Shown: positions 34,123 through 47,210 of the stretch, in pieces | Numbering within the stretch: the stretch's first letter is position 1 | Layout of the letters: each line of letters starts with the position of its first letter | Assembly (NCBI GenBank): GCA_037074615.1 | Contig: CM073563.1 | Location: forward strand, 15,732,501 to 15,796,500 | DNA: 64,000 nt | Reading direction: 5' to 3' | Source: Leucaena leucocephala | Taxonomy: Eukaryota; Streptophyta; Magnoliopsida; Fabales; Fabaceae | Translations under genes and position numbers: made by a program | The notes under the pieces: model-generated | Told to the model about the DNA's origin: nothing | Databases searched by the model: none | What the model saw: the letters and a program-made list of their open reading frames with translations, nothing else

Positions 34123-35420
34123 CCTGCAAATTACAATCACAAGTCCCTAAAACCACCCCATGATTCAAAAAATAGAGCCTGCCACATCATTAGAACTCAC
34201 ATAAGAACATAACAAAGGTAGAAATAAACAAGCAGTAAGAGAAACCCTGCCTCCCAAAAACCAACAAAGCAATTGAAATGCACAGACTACATAAATAGAG
34301 CTTGAAACTTAAACAGAATGTGGGGCGATTGAAATGAAACCATTGATGAGAAACTAGAATTGTTCGATCAAAGAGAAAAATTATCGTTTAGTGTAAAAAA
34401 TTATTCGATTAACTTATATGTACTTATTTTTCATGCAAGATTTATCAAAATAATTATTTTTAAATAAAAGTATCTTTTTCCCTATCAATCAACATATCAA
34501 TATAGAATTTATAACAAATCACACTAGAATAAAGTTTAGGTACTCAAACACATAGAGATTATATATTTATTTTTAATCAAATTCTAACATGTACTACTAT
34601 TTTAAAACAGGGAGATGGATAATGCACTATCAACACCAAGAGCACAAAAAAACAAGCACATGGCGAGAATAAACTAGCAACCAGAGAAAACCACCTCCCA
34701 AAACTGACAAGAGATTGAAAATGTCAAGCAACAGAACCTGAAGAAGATTAAGACAAAAAACATTTACGAGATTCATAATTCATACCATTCAATGAATGAT
34801 CAACAAAGATAGAATGTAGGTTGAGGATGGATGGCAGGGGGTGATTGTGCGAGAGAAGAACAACAAAGAGATCTAACAAGGGAAATGGAAAATGGACTTA
34901 CACAGAAGATGAAGTCCGAATTGTAAGTATAAAGGCGAGAACCCAGAGCAGAAAGCATAGTGTACAGGGAGAGAAAGAGAGGGGTGAGATTACATATTGG
35001 TCGGCTAGCGACCATGGGGTGAGCGGGAAAATCGGTGATGGAAAGAAGCGGGAGAATCGGGGAACAAGGAAGCGTCAGAGATTCCAAAACCAATCGACAA
35101 AGAAATGAAACCATTTCACTTGTGCCATTTGAACCCTTACGAACCATACCCACTAGGCTTGCATCGTCGTCACATGCAACGCAATGACCATGGCTTTCTT
35201 AATTTCTTTCACCTTCTTTTCCTATGCTTCTTCTTTTATTAAAAATCTAAGAAAAAGAAATACTTATGAGAAAATGGCATTTTGAAATTAGCAAATTAAT
35301 TAGATTTAAATAAAATCTTGTAAATGTTGTTTTAATTTATTATTATTTTGTATTAATAAATAAAGATATAATACTCTTATTTATTTATAAATTATTATAT
35401 ATTCAATAAGAAAAATTGAA
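34123..35420 (-). promoter_or_regulatory. 5' leader intron, probable first exon and proximal promoter of the MADS gene
   Basis: The acceptor CAG|G just before the ATG (34123-34125) implies a non-coding upstream exon. A good donor TCTGT|GTAAGT at 34902/34901 makes about 34902-35100 a candidate for it; this stretch is GC-richer than its surroundings and rich in CT on the gene strand, like many plant leaders. No certain TATA box was fixed. The proximal promoter can be only a few hundred bases long before the transposon nest begins at 35421. Confidence 0.5.
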
Positions 35421-36148
35421 GGGAAAATTTCAATTAAATCTATCTGAAATACTAAAGTTTATATTTAGACCTATACTTTCAATAAATTTTTAATTAGAAA
35501 TTTTTTAATCTTATAAATTTACCCTAATACCCTTAAATGTTCACTAGCCCTTTTTCCTCTCTCCAATCAGGAATCCTCTTTCTTCCCTTTCCTTCAACTT
35601 AGGGGTGGAAGCAGGCCAGGTCAGGCCTGTTAAATAACAATATAGCCTGAACCTAGCCTATAGCCTGTTGTAGGCTAATTTTCTCGCATAAGCCTAGCTT
35701 GTAAATATACCTGGTCTGGCCTAAAGCCTGTTTTATAATTATATTTGCAGGCCTTCATAACAGGCTTCCGTAACAGGCCCCACAACAGGCCTCTGTAAAA
35801 AGGCCCAAAACAAGCCTCTGTAACAAGCCATCTAATAGGTTTTTTTGTATATTATATTTTAAAAAAACTACAAATAAGCTTTTTATAATATTAATCAGTT
35901 TAAAATTAAAAAATATCTAATCAACCATCAAGACAATACTAAACAAATAGAACAATTGTCATTACAAGAATATAAGTACAACAATCTAAGCTAAATCAAA
36001 GTAAAATTATTAGCCACACATCATGAAATCTTCAATGTAATTTCTTCCTCTTGCTCGAACACCTTGAAAAGAAGAAATCAAATATATATTATTAGATCAT
36101 AAAACAATTGAACAAATAATAAGTAAAAGGAATTATATTATTTGTAAA

Positions 36149-36494
36149 TTATAAAATATGTACCTTTGATTTTTTCTTTAAACTATACTTTTTACGAAGC
36201 CAATCCCCACCACAAATAAGTGCTTCAATTGATTCTTCATTTAATCTTGAACAATATTCATCAATAACTCTACCTCTAACACTGAAAGTGGACTCTGATA
36301 CCACAGTTGAGATTGGAATAGCTAATATATCAACAGTCATCTTAGATAAAATTTTAAACTTAAGACTATTATTTTTCCACCATTCTAAAGCACTAAAAGA
36401 GTTAGAATTACCCTCAGGAATGTATGCAGCCTCTTCAAGATAAACTTCTAATTCTGATTTCACTGAGGAAAGTGCTTGCTTTTCACGAACAATG
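36149..36494 (-). pseudogene. hAT transposase, C-terminal dimerisation domain
   Basis: The downstream half of the split transposase gene. It reads VREKQALSSVKSELEVYLEE, SALEWWKNNSLKFKILSKM, ILAIPISTVVSESTFS and EALICGGDWLR, the conserved hAT C-terminal dimerisation region; this part is open to its stop at 36149. It joins the 5' half at 47211 across the copia insertion: the CAATG duplication sits at the break in both halves and the protein reads HFMSI followed by VREKQ. Confidence 0.9.
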
Positions 36495-38243
36495 TGTAAG
36501 GAATTGGAAGACACGCAGCAGAAATTAACTTCAAAATTTTTTCATTCCCTATCAGGATCTACTGTATGTGTTTAAGTCAAGTGAAAAGAAGTATTACCCT
36601 CAGTATTCAGTCGCGACTTTCTCAGCTTCTGGTTGCGATGTCTATAGCTTCTCTCCACGGCTCGTGATCTCTTTTTGATCGCAAGAAGTCGATGACTCAG
36701 GTCGGCTTCCTCTACTGGTATCCACACGAATAGCGTTCCAACCACGAACGATGTGCTAGCGCCTCCTGTCCCTCCAGAACTCACTCAAGAATTCGTCATC
36801 TCCGTCTCTATTTCGGTAGTTTCTTATCTGCAAACCTTTTGAGGATTCCCATTCATACTTTTTTTCTGTCCCAAGTATAGCTCCTAAATATCAGATATAT
36901 AGGATGTTATGCGTGTTACCACAGACTTGGATTTTTGGAATTAATCTTATATTAATTCTGAAATTAATACAATATCATATATTGTATAATTTGATAAGAA
37001 ACTAATTAAATAAATAGTATTTGTATTAAATCTGTCCCACATATTTAATTCACCCATTCATTTAATTTAAAATAAAGATAAGACGGAATTACATTTGATT
37101 TATTCTCATAAATCAAATTTGAGATATCATATCAATTTGAATTTCAAATTCAAACGTAATAGAGATTTAATTTTATCCTTATAAATTAAATCTTGTAAAT
37201 ATCTCTTATATGAGATATCATATCAATTTGAATTTTAAATTCAAACGTGATAGAGATTTAATTTATCCTTATAAATTAAATCTTGTAAATATCTCTTATA
37301 TATAATATATATACGAATATAAATATAAATAAATATATACATCCACCCTGGATCATTCATTGAATATGGACATGTCTTAGATTCAATGAATCTGGACATC
37401 ATAGCTCGTGTTGGGTTATTTTGTGTGCGACCCTGTAGGCCTATATGAAGTTGGCAGTGGGCCATTTACTATACTGACTCACAAGTCGCAAGCGGTCTCT
37501 AGCAAGACATCACGACTACCCAAATCATATGAGGATTGATGAACGATGTAACATTTTATACAACCATATCATGTCCCTTTTGTCACACGATATTTTGGTC
37601 ATGGATGAGGCATGGAGAATGTCATCCTCCTATTCCTTACCGTTACTTTCTCGATCCCTGAGTTGTCTGACTATAGAAATGGAACTATCTTTCCATTACA
37701 GTATGGCCATATATTTCTCAGACTCACTCATCGAGGAACCCAGTAATATCTCTACGAATGTGAGGGACAAATTCCATCTTCACCATTCACATTCCTCCGC
37801 ACGGAAAACCAATAAGCCTGAACATAGTCTTTATGATCACTCGGTCAAAAGTGACTTTTGACTAGGTCAAATGTGAGCGTTTGTCATGTAGGAATCCATG
37901 ATGATCTCAGGTCAAAGGGCATAGTTACTTGGTTTGTATATGAGAGAAGCTTATGACTTAACCCATACAGCTTTCTCATAGCGGGTCGGTCCAACACCTT
38001 GTACTCTTACATGTGCCTATGACTTTGATTTATATCTCTATACATCTTCAAAGTCATACTAGTCTTATTTCATCTCTGCTCCCGCATAGATGACCGACCA
38101 GGGACATTTAGGATAAGATCATGAGTTATCCAAGGATAGTCTTCACAGTAAACATGCAAATAATATGATAATACAATTAATAAATTTATAAATCAATAAT
38201 GTTCATAAGACAATGATTGGCCCCTAGGGCACAATTTCCAACA
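36495..38243 (-). repeat. 3' LTR of copia copy B (1749 bp)
   Basis: From TGTAAGGAATTGG to TTTCCAACA, next to a reversed polypurine tract at 38244-38254. It has the W-box palindrome at 37844-37862 and two copies of the ~95-bp block (about 37120-37300), one fewer than its partner LTR. Confidence 0.93.
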
Positions 38244-38257
38244 ACCTCCCACTTGCA

Positions 38258-41200
38258 CTAGGTACAATCATTAATTTGACTAATTCCCATTGACCTAACA
38301 TGACGCTCATGCTTTGCCTGCACAAGCGACTTTGTTAAAGGATCAACAACATTATCTTCTACTGCTACTTTACATATTTTTATATCACCTCTATCGTTGA
38401 TTTCTCTGATGAGATGAAATCGCCTGAGTATATGCTTAGTCCTTTGATGTGACCTAGGCTCTTTGGCCTGTGCAATGGCACCGCTATTGTCACAGAGCAA
38501 AGTTATTGGATCTGAGATGGTAGGTATCACCCCTAGTTTCATGTTGAACTTCCTGATCCAAACGGCTTCCTTAGCTGCATCAGATGCTGCTATATACTAA
38601 GCTTCTATTGCAGAATCTGCTACAGTGCCCTGCTTAGAGCTCTTCCAGCTTACTGCTCCATTATTGAGGAGGAATATATATCCAGACTGCGATTTTTGGT
38701 CATCCTGGTCAGTTTGGAAACTCGCATCTGTGTAACCAGTTACACAGAGTTCGTCATCCAATCCACCATAAACCAAAAATAAGTCCTTAGTCCTTCTTAA
38801 GTAATTAAGGATATTCTTGACAGCAGTCCAATGGCCCTCACTAGGGTCCTGTTGATATCTGCTAGTCATACTTAAGCCAAACGAGACATCCGATCGAGTA
38901 CATAACATGGCGTACATGATAGATCCTATGGCCGAGGCATATGGAACTTTACTCATACGACCTCGCTGATCAGATGTACTAGGGCACAAATCTTTGCTAA
39001 GGTGAATACCATAAGATATGGGTATGAAATCCCTCTTTGATTCGTGCATACTGAACCTATACAGTATTTTGTCTATGTGTGTACTCTGATTGAGTCCTAG
39101 AAGTCTTTTAGATCTATCTCTATAGATCCTGATTCCTAGGATGTAGGTGGCTTCACCCAAGTCTTTCATCGAGAAAGACTTTCCTAACTAAGACTTGACA
39201 ATCTGCAAGGTAGGAATATCATTTCCAATAAGTAGGATGTCATCGACACAGAGTACCAAAAATACAACTATGCTCCCACTAACCTTCTTGTACACACAAG
39301 GTTCATCAATATTTTGAAGAAATCCAAACTCTTTGATTACTTCATCAAAATGATGATTCCAACTCTGAGAGGCTTACTTCAGTCCATAAATGGACCTTTG
39401 AAGCTTGCACACTTTACTAGAGTCCTCGGAATGCACAAACCCTTCAGGTTGTGTCATGTACACATCCTCAAGGAGCTTTCCATTAAGGAAGGTTATCTTG
39501 ACGTCCATCTGCCATATTTCATAGTCATAATATGTTGCTATGGCAAAGAGGATTCTGATTGATTTGACATTGTAACTGGGGAAAAGGTCTCATTATAGTC
39601 CACACCATGTGTTTGAGTAAATCCTTTTGCAACCAGTTGTGCCTTGAAGACATTTACATTGCCATCCATGTCAGTTTTCTCCTTAAAAACCCACTTGCAC
39701 CCGACAGTTTTTACACCTTCAGGTGGGTTGACTAAGATCCAAACCTGATTGTCGTACGGATTACATCTCAGACTTCATGGCATTAAGCCATTTTTTAGAG
39801 TTTGGTCCTACTATAGCTTCTCGATAGGTAGTCAGCTCATTATGCTCAATGAGCAACACATCACGACTGTTAGAAATCAGAAATCCATATCTCTAAGGCT
39901 GAAGTCGTGTCCTATTAGATTTTCATGGACCTTGCGTGACTTGAGGAGTCTCAACAACTTGTTATGAGTCTTCTTTATTTTCCATCTACAGTTTTGTGGT
40001 GTCTTGTGGCTCTCAAACTTCTTCGAGGTATACCTTTCTCCCACTGGTTCTTTTAGAGATAAATTCTCGTTCGAGAAAGATACCATTTCTGACAATAAAC
40101 ACTTTGTTATCAGCAGGGTTGTAGACATAGTATCCCTTGGTTTTCTTAAGATATCCCACAAAAAGGTACTTTGAGGATTTGGGCTCTAATTTGTCTGAGG
40201 CTTGTTGCTTAACATAGACCTCGCATCCCCAAATCTTGAGGAAAGACAAAATAGGTGTCCTCCCAGTCCATATCTCATACGGAGTCTTTTCAATTGCCTT
40301 AGATGGAACACGATTGAGTGTGAACGCAGCTGTCTCTAGGGCATAGCCCTAAAAGGAGGGTGGAAGATATGTTTTACTCATCATAGATCGAACCATATCT
40401 AATAGTGTTTGATTCCTCCGTTTAAAAATGCCATTCCATTGTGGTGCCCCTGGAGGAGTCAATTGTGAGATTATCCCACAACTCCTAAGATGATCAATGA
40501 ACTGTTGGCTCAAATATTCACCACCCTGATCAAATCGAAGGGCTTTAATTATTTTGCCAAGCTGGTTTTGTACTTTATTTTGAAATATTTTGAACATTTC
40601 AAAAGATTCAGATTTATGCTTTATCAGATAGATGTACCTATATCTGCTAAAATCATCTATGAATATTATAAAGTACGAATAACCTCTTCTGGCATTTGTG
40701 TTTATCGGTCCACACATATCTGTATGTATGAGGCCCAATAAATCAGTGGCCCTCCCACTGTGCCCAGTGAAAGGTGACTTTGTCATCTTTCCTAACAAGC
40801 AAGACTCGCAAGTGTCATATGATTCAAAATCAAATGAGTTGAGAAATCCATCTTGATGGAGTTTAGAAATGCGTTTCTCATTTATGTGGCTTAGACGACA
40901 ATGCCAGAGGTATGTCAGATTCAAATCATTTGGTTTGACCCTTTTGGCGGTTATGTTATAGATATTTCCATGATTGGGTTGTTCTAAATTTAATATGTAA
41001 TGATTAACATGCAAATCACCATGAGCATAGAAAACATCATTACGATAAATAGAACATCTACTATTCCTAGCAATGGAAGTGAAACCTTCCTTATCCAAAT
41101 AAGAAAGTGAAACTATGTTACTACTTAAAGCAGGAACATAATAGCAATTGTTCAAAACTAACAAAAGCCCAGTGGGCAGAACTAATTCATAAGTGCCTAC

Positions 41201-42235
41201 AGCTAACGCAGCAACCCTTGCTCTGTTTCCAACTCATAGGTCAACTTCGCCCTTTTTCAGCTTCCTACTGTCCTTTAGTCCCTGCACATTTTTACAAATA
41301 TGAGAACCACATGCAGTATCTAATACCCATGTGGTGAAAGTAGAAAGATGAATGTCTATAACATAAATACCTAAAGCGATAGCCCCGCTATCCTTGTTCT
41401 TTTTTAGATCTTCGAGGTAGAGTTTGCAATTCCTCTTCCAATGACCAGGTTCATTGCAGAAGAAACAAACTCTTTCCTTTGGAGGCTTTGCCTTCTTTGG
41501 TGCAGGCTTGGTTTCGGGCTTGCCTAACTCTTTGGTCTTACCTGATGAGCCATGACCCTTCCCCTTGCCTTTGACTTTCTTTTTCATACCCTTTCCTTTC
41601 TGAACCATCAAAACAGTACTGGGCTTCTTCTTAAGACTCAGCTCAGGAGTTTTAAGCATCCCATGCAGTTCAAAAATAGATTTCTCCATGTTGTTCATGT
41701 TGTAGTTCATGACAAACTGGTCATAACTTTCCGGGAGTGAGTTCAAGACCAAATCCATAGCTAACTCCTAGATCATGGGAAATCCAAGCCTCTCAAGGTG
41801 ATCAATGTACCATTTCATCTTTAAGACATGAGTACTGATTGATGCACCTTCAGCCATCTTGTAGGAATGTAAGGCCTTAGTGGTCTCATACCTCTCTTGC
41901 CTTGCCTATTGTTGGAACATTTCCTTGAGATGCACAATCATCTCATAAGCCTCCATGTGTTCTAGATCTCTTTGGAGCTCCGGAACCATACTTGTTAGTA
42001 TCAAGCATCCCACATCGACAGAGTCTTCCTTATGCTTCATCTAAGCATCTCTCTGAGCTCTAGGAGCATTGGCTGCTGGCTCCTCAGGAATGGGTTGATC
42101 TAGGACATGTGCCTTTCTTTCCTGCTTGAGAAAAATTCTCAAGTTCCTAAACCAGTCAAGAAAGTTTGTCCCATTGAGTTTGTCCTTCTCAAGGATAGAT
42201 CGCAGTGATAATGTAGCAATATTACTAGTCGTCAT
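38258..42235 (-). pseudogene. Copia copy B gag-pol (broken)
   Basis: Starts at the ATG at 42235 (MTTSNIATLSLRSILEKDKL). Zinc knuckle CFFCNEPGHWKRNC near 41450, protease WVLDTACGSH near 41330, pre-integrase WHCRLSH near 40900, integrase 40850-40400, RT motifs near 39500 (MDVKITFLNG) with catalytic region at 39240-39260, RNase H 38600-38260 (LLCDNSGAIAQAKEP, VDPLTKSL). Most of it stays in one frame, cut by single stops (about 42050, 41233, 40348, 40012, 39370, 39187 and 38596) and one damaged part near 39750. Fewer frameshifts than copy A. No full polyprotein is possible. The stop at 39986-39988 is shared with copy A (3848-3850). Confidence 0.92.
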
Positions 42236-42724
42236 GATTCTACAATTAAAATATGCAATTGAATTATCAATCTCCCACTAAATAAACAACCCTTGATGCA
42301 ATAGTTAGTGGGCTAAGATCCATATTTGGCTCAAACTTAAGACCGCTTTGGTAGGATGCTTAAATTAAGTTATTTAGGTAGGTAACACCTTTACCAATTA
42401 CATCAAATGTAACTCTTATATGTTCATGGGATTCTATCATCATATGATCTGGCATGTTTTTAATCCCATCTAATGCCTTGAGACCCAAAACCGTTTTGTT
42501 AATCTCAATTAAGTCAAACAATAATAAACATGTGAGAGTAGCACCATTACTTTTGGTTATCTCCCTAAGATAACTCAAATGCACCCACTTTGGCGGAGTC
42601 CACAATTGAGCGATCGAGGTTTTGACAAGTGTTCATAAATTGACAGCATTATGACTTAAGATTTCATTTAGAGGGCTTAATTTAACTATATGGTTTATAA
42701 GAATGCATATTTCTCAGTTTGTAT
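42236..42724 (-). other. Leader of copia copy B, gag-proximal part with conserved frame
   Basis: Contains the counterpart (42605-42360) of the short open frame at 1258-1476 in copy A, with the same stop position. The leader continues at 44625 after the solo LTR. Confidence 0.7.
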
Positions 42725-44624
42725 TGTAAGGAATTAGAAGACATGCAGCGGAAATAAACTTTAAAAATTTTCCATTCCTTGCCAGGATCTGCCGTATGTG
42801 TTTAAGTCAAGTGGAAAGAATCATTACTCTTAGTGTTGCTCAGCGAATTTCACAGCTTCTCTACGTGGGTGGTGATCTCTTTCTGATCGCAAGAAATCGA
42901 CGGAGTGTTCCTCAGCGACCTTCACAGATTCTCTCCGCGGACGGTGGTCTCTTTCCAATCACAAGAAGTCGACGCCTCAGGTCGGCTTCCTCTACTGGTA
43001 TCCACACGAACAGCGTTCCAACCACGAACGACGTGCTAGCGTCTCCTGTCCCTCCAAGGCTTTCACAAGTCTCCGTCTCTATTTCGGCAGTTTCTTGTCT
43101 GCAAACCTTTTGCAGATTCCGTTCAGCCTTTTGTGTTCTGTATATTTTCAAACGTAGCTCCTCCAATCAGATATAGAGGATGCTATGCGTTTTTCCACTT
43201 AACCTAATTGGATTTTGGAGTTAATCTTATATTAATTCTGAATTGATACAATATCATATATTGTATAATTTTATAAGAAACTAATTAAATAAAATAACAT
43301 TAAATCCGTCCCACAGATTTAATTACCTATTTATTTAACTTTAAATAAAGATGAGACTGAGTTATATTTGATTTATTCCCATAAATCAAATTTGAGATAT
43401 CCTATCAATTTGAATTTCAAATTCAAACGTGATAGGGATTTAATTTATCCTTATAAATTAAATCTTATAAATATCTCTTATATGAGATATCCTATCAATT
43501 TGAATTTCGAATTTCAAACGTGATAGAGATTTAATTTATCCTTATAAATTAAATCTTATAAATATCTCTTATATGAGATATCCTATCAATTTGAATTTTG
43601 AATTTCAAACGTGATAGAGATTTAATTTATCCTTATAAATTAAATCTCATATATCTCATATATATAATATATATACGAATTTATATATACACGAATATAA
43701 ATATAAATAAATATATATATCCACCCTGGATCATTCATTGAATCTAGACATGTCTTAGATTCAATGAATCTGGACATCATAGCTCGTGTTGGGCTATTTT
43801 GTGTGCGACCCTGTAGGCCCATATGAAGTTGGCAGTGGGCCATTTGCTATACTAGCCCACAAGTCGCAAGCGGTCTCTAGCAAGACATAACAACTACCCA
43901 AATCATATGAGGATCGATAAACGATGTAACCTTTTATACAACCATATCATGTCCCTTCTGTCACGCGATATTTTGGTCATGGATGAGGTATGGATAATGT
44001 CATCCTCCTATTCCTGACCGTTACTTTCTCGATCCCTGAGTAGTCTGACTATAGAAATGGAACTACCTTTCCATTACAGTATGGCCATACATTTCTCAGA
44101 CTCACTCATCGAGGGGCCCAGTAATATCTCTCCACGAATGTGAGGGACAAATTCCATCTTGACCATTCACATTCCTCCGCATGAAAAACCACTAAGCCCG
44201 AACATAGTCTTTATGATCACTCGGTCAAAAGTGACTTTTGACTAGGTCAAAGCTGAGCGTTTTGTCATGTAGGAATCCATGATGATCTCAGGTCAAAGGG
44301 CATATTGACATGGTTTGTATATGAGAGAAGCTTATGACGTTACCCATGCAGTTCTCTCATAGCGGGTCGGTCCAACATCCTGTACTCTTACATGTGCTTA
44401 TGACTTTGATTTATATCTCTATACATCTTCAAAGTCATACTGGTCTTATTTCATCTGTGCTCCCACATAGATGATCGACCAGGGACATTTAGGATAATAT
44501 CATGAATTATTCAAGGATGGTCATCATAGTAAACATGCAAATAATATGATAACTCAATTAATAAATTCATAAATCAATAATGTTCATAAGACAATGATTG
44601 GCCCCTAGGGCACGATTTTCAACA
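42725..44624 (-). mobile_element. Solo LTR in the leader of copia copy B (fourth level, 1900 bp)
   Basis: A complete LTR of the same family, reversed, flanked by TGTAT at 42720-42724 and 44625-44629. This perfect 5-bp duplication proves a separate insertion into copy B followed by LTR-LTR recombination. It carries the W-box palindrome at 44224-44242 and three ~95-bp blocks (43390-43650). Confidence 0.94.
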
Positions 44625-44629
44625 TGTAT

Positions 44630-45346
44630 CTCATACAAGTAATATGCATGTGCTGATATAATCATAAGATACATAATTTAAACGTGATACAATATAACTC
44701 ACCTATCCTAAGTCCACTCAAGCCAATAAGAGGAGTTCTCTAGTAAAAAAAGGGAAATTACATATTGAAACCTCTTTTAACATTCGAGGGGAGTGAGATG
44801 AGAAGAGAAGGTGCATTAAGAGTATATAGAGGAAGGCACGACATGCAGGCCGTATTTAAAAAATTACAACACTTGCAATCTAGAGCCATATTGTTCACCA
44901 TACCCAAACATTCAAGAATCAATATTCAGATTTAATTGAAGGGCAATTAATGTTTCAAAACTAAAACATTCACAAAATAGTATATGTTACAATTATGTTG
45001 CGTTACGAATAGGTAGCCACTGCGGTCTCGCTAGCCGGTTAGTGGGTGGCAGTCCCGCTACCTGGTTAGCGGGCAGTGGCCCAAGATTTTTTTTTTATTT
45101 CATAAATAATCATGAATCTGAATTCATTTTTCTTAGACCCCATCAATATTAATTGATCAAATCAAAACGCATGCACCATCGACTTCAATTCCCTTTCAGA
45201 TTCCTTATATGTTATACATAAAACGGATTCCTTATATGTCACACATAAAACACATGTTATCATATGATCGGCTACGACTAACACATATCATATGAATCAA
45301 CAATCAAGCCTAACTTAAACACAAAACAGCATGGCTCTGATACCAC
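44630..45346 (-). other. Leader of copia copy B, primer-site-proximal part
   Basis: Includes the primer site GGCTCTGATACCA at 45333-45345 (reversed) and, at about 45030-45075, two GC-rich inverted repeats where copy A has one (CCCGCTACCTGGTTAGCGGG and a close relative). The rest matches the copy A leader. Confidence 0.8.
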
Positions 45347-47205
45347 TGTAAGGAATTGGAAGACACGCAGCAGAAATTAATTTAAAAATTTTTCCATTCC
45401 CTACCAGGATCTACCATATGTATTTAAGTCAAGTGGAAAGAAGTATTACCCTCAGTATTCAGTCGCGACTTTCTTAGCTTCTGGTTGCGACGTCCACAGC
45501 TTCTCTCTGCAGCTCGTGATCTCTTTTCGATTGCAAGAAGTCGACGACTCAGGTTGGCTTCCTCTACTGGTATCCACACAAACAACGTTCCAACCACGAA
45601 CGACGTGCTAGCGCCTCCTATCCCTCAAGGCTTACTCAAGAATTCGTCCTCTCCATCTCTATTTTGGTAGTTTATTATCTGCAAATCTTTTACTGATTCC
45701 CATTCACACTTTTTTTTTCTGTCCCAACCGTAGCTCCTAAATATCAGATATAGAGAATGCTATGCGTGTTACCACAGACTTGGATTTTTGGAATTAATCT
45801 TATATTAATTCTGAAATTAATACAATATTATATATTGTATAATTTGATAAGAAACTAATTAAATAAATAGTGTTTGTATTAAATCTGTCCCATAGATTTA
45901 ATTCACCCATTTATTTAATTTAAAATAAAGATAAGACGGAATTACATTTGATTTATTCTCATAAATCAAATTTGAGATATCATATCAATTTGAATTTCAA
46001 ATTCAAACGTGCTAGAGATTTAATTTTATCCTTATAAATTAAATCTTGTAAATATCTCTTATATGAGATATCATATTAATTTGAATTTCAAATTCAAACG
46101 TGATAGAGATTTAATTTTATTCTTATAAATTAAATCTTGTAAATATCACTTATATGAGATATCATATCAATTTAAATTTCAAATTCAAACGTGATAGAGA
46201 TTTAATTTATCCTTATAAATTAAATCTTATAAATATATCTTATATATAATATATATACGAATTTATATATATACGAATATAAATATAAATAAATATATAC
46301 ATCCACCCTGGATCATTCATTGAATATGGACATGTCTTAGATTCAATGAATCTAGACATCATAGTTCGTGTTGGGTTATTTTGTGTGCGACCCTGTAGGC
46401 CTATATGAAGTTGGCAGTGGGCCATTTACTATACTGACTCACAAGTCGCAAGCGGTCTCTAGCAAGACATCACGACTACCCAAATCATATGAGGATTGAT
46501 GAACGATGTAACATTTTATACAACCATATCATGTCCCTTTTGTCACACGATATTTTGGTCATGGATGAGGCATGGAGAATGTCATCCTCCTATTCCTTAC
46601 CGTTACTTTCTCGATCCCTGAGTTGTCTGACTATAGAAATGGAACTATCTTTCCATTACAGTATGGCCATATATTTCTCAGACTCACTCATCGAGGGGCC
46701 CAGTAATATCTCTTTACGAATGTGAGGGACAAATTCCATCTTGACCATTCACATTCCTCCGCACGGAAAACCAATAAGCCTGAACATAGTCTTTATGATC
46801 ACTCGGTTAAAAGTGACTTTTGACTAGGTCAAAGGTGAACGTTTGTCATGTAGGAATCCATGATAATCTCAGGTCAAAGGGCATAGCGACATGGTTTGTA
46901 TATGAGAGAAGCTTATGACTTAACCCATGTAGCTCTCTCATAGCGGGTTAGTCCAACACCTTGTACTCTTACATGTGCCTATGACTTTGATTTATATCTC
47001 TATACATCTTCAAAGTCATATTGGTCTTATTTCATCTTTGCTCCCCCATAGATGACCGATCAGGGACATTTAGGATAAGATAATGAGTTATCCAAGGATG
47101 GTCATCACAGTAAACATACAAATAATATAATAATACAATTAATAAATTCATAAATCAATAATGTTCATAAGACAATGATTGGCCCCTAGGGCATAATTTC
47201 CACCA
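45347..47205 (-). repeat. 5' LTR of copia copy B (1859 bp)
   Basis: From TGTAAGGAATTGG to TTTCCACCA (the final bases mutated from CAACA). It has three ~95-bp blocks (45970-46240) and an extra TTTATATATATACGAA piece that the partner LTR lacks. The W-box palindrome at 46806-46824 has one mismatch. Confidence 0.93.
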
Positions 47206-47210
47206 CAATG

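Larger units (their letters stand above)
36495..47205 (-). mobile_element. Copia copy B (third level), minus strand
   Basis: Complete LTR element in the hAT transposase gene: 3' LTR 36495-38243, internal part 38244-45346, 5' LTR 45347-47205, flanked by CAATG at 36490-36494 and 47206-47210. The internal part without its own solo LTR is about 5.2 kb, the same as copy A. The matching duplication shows simple insertion; the two LTRs differ in repeat number and scattered bases. Confidence 0.95.

Noticed and set aside
34800..35153. 117-codon frame over the MADS 5' leader region
   Set aside because: Lies in the CT-rich presumed leader, with no domain, and is overlapped by an equally open antisense frame.
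39314..39562. Plus-strand frame MKKSKLFDYFIKMMIPTLRG (also antisense at 4276)
   Set aside because: Antisense shadow of the reverse transcriptase coding region in copies A and B.
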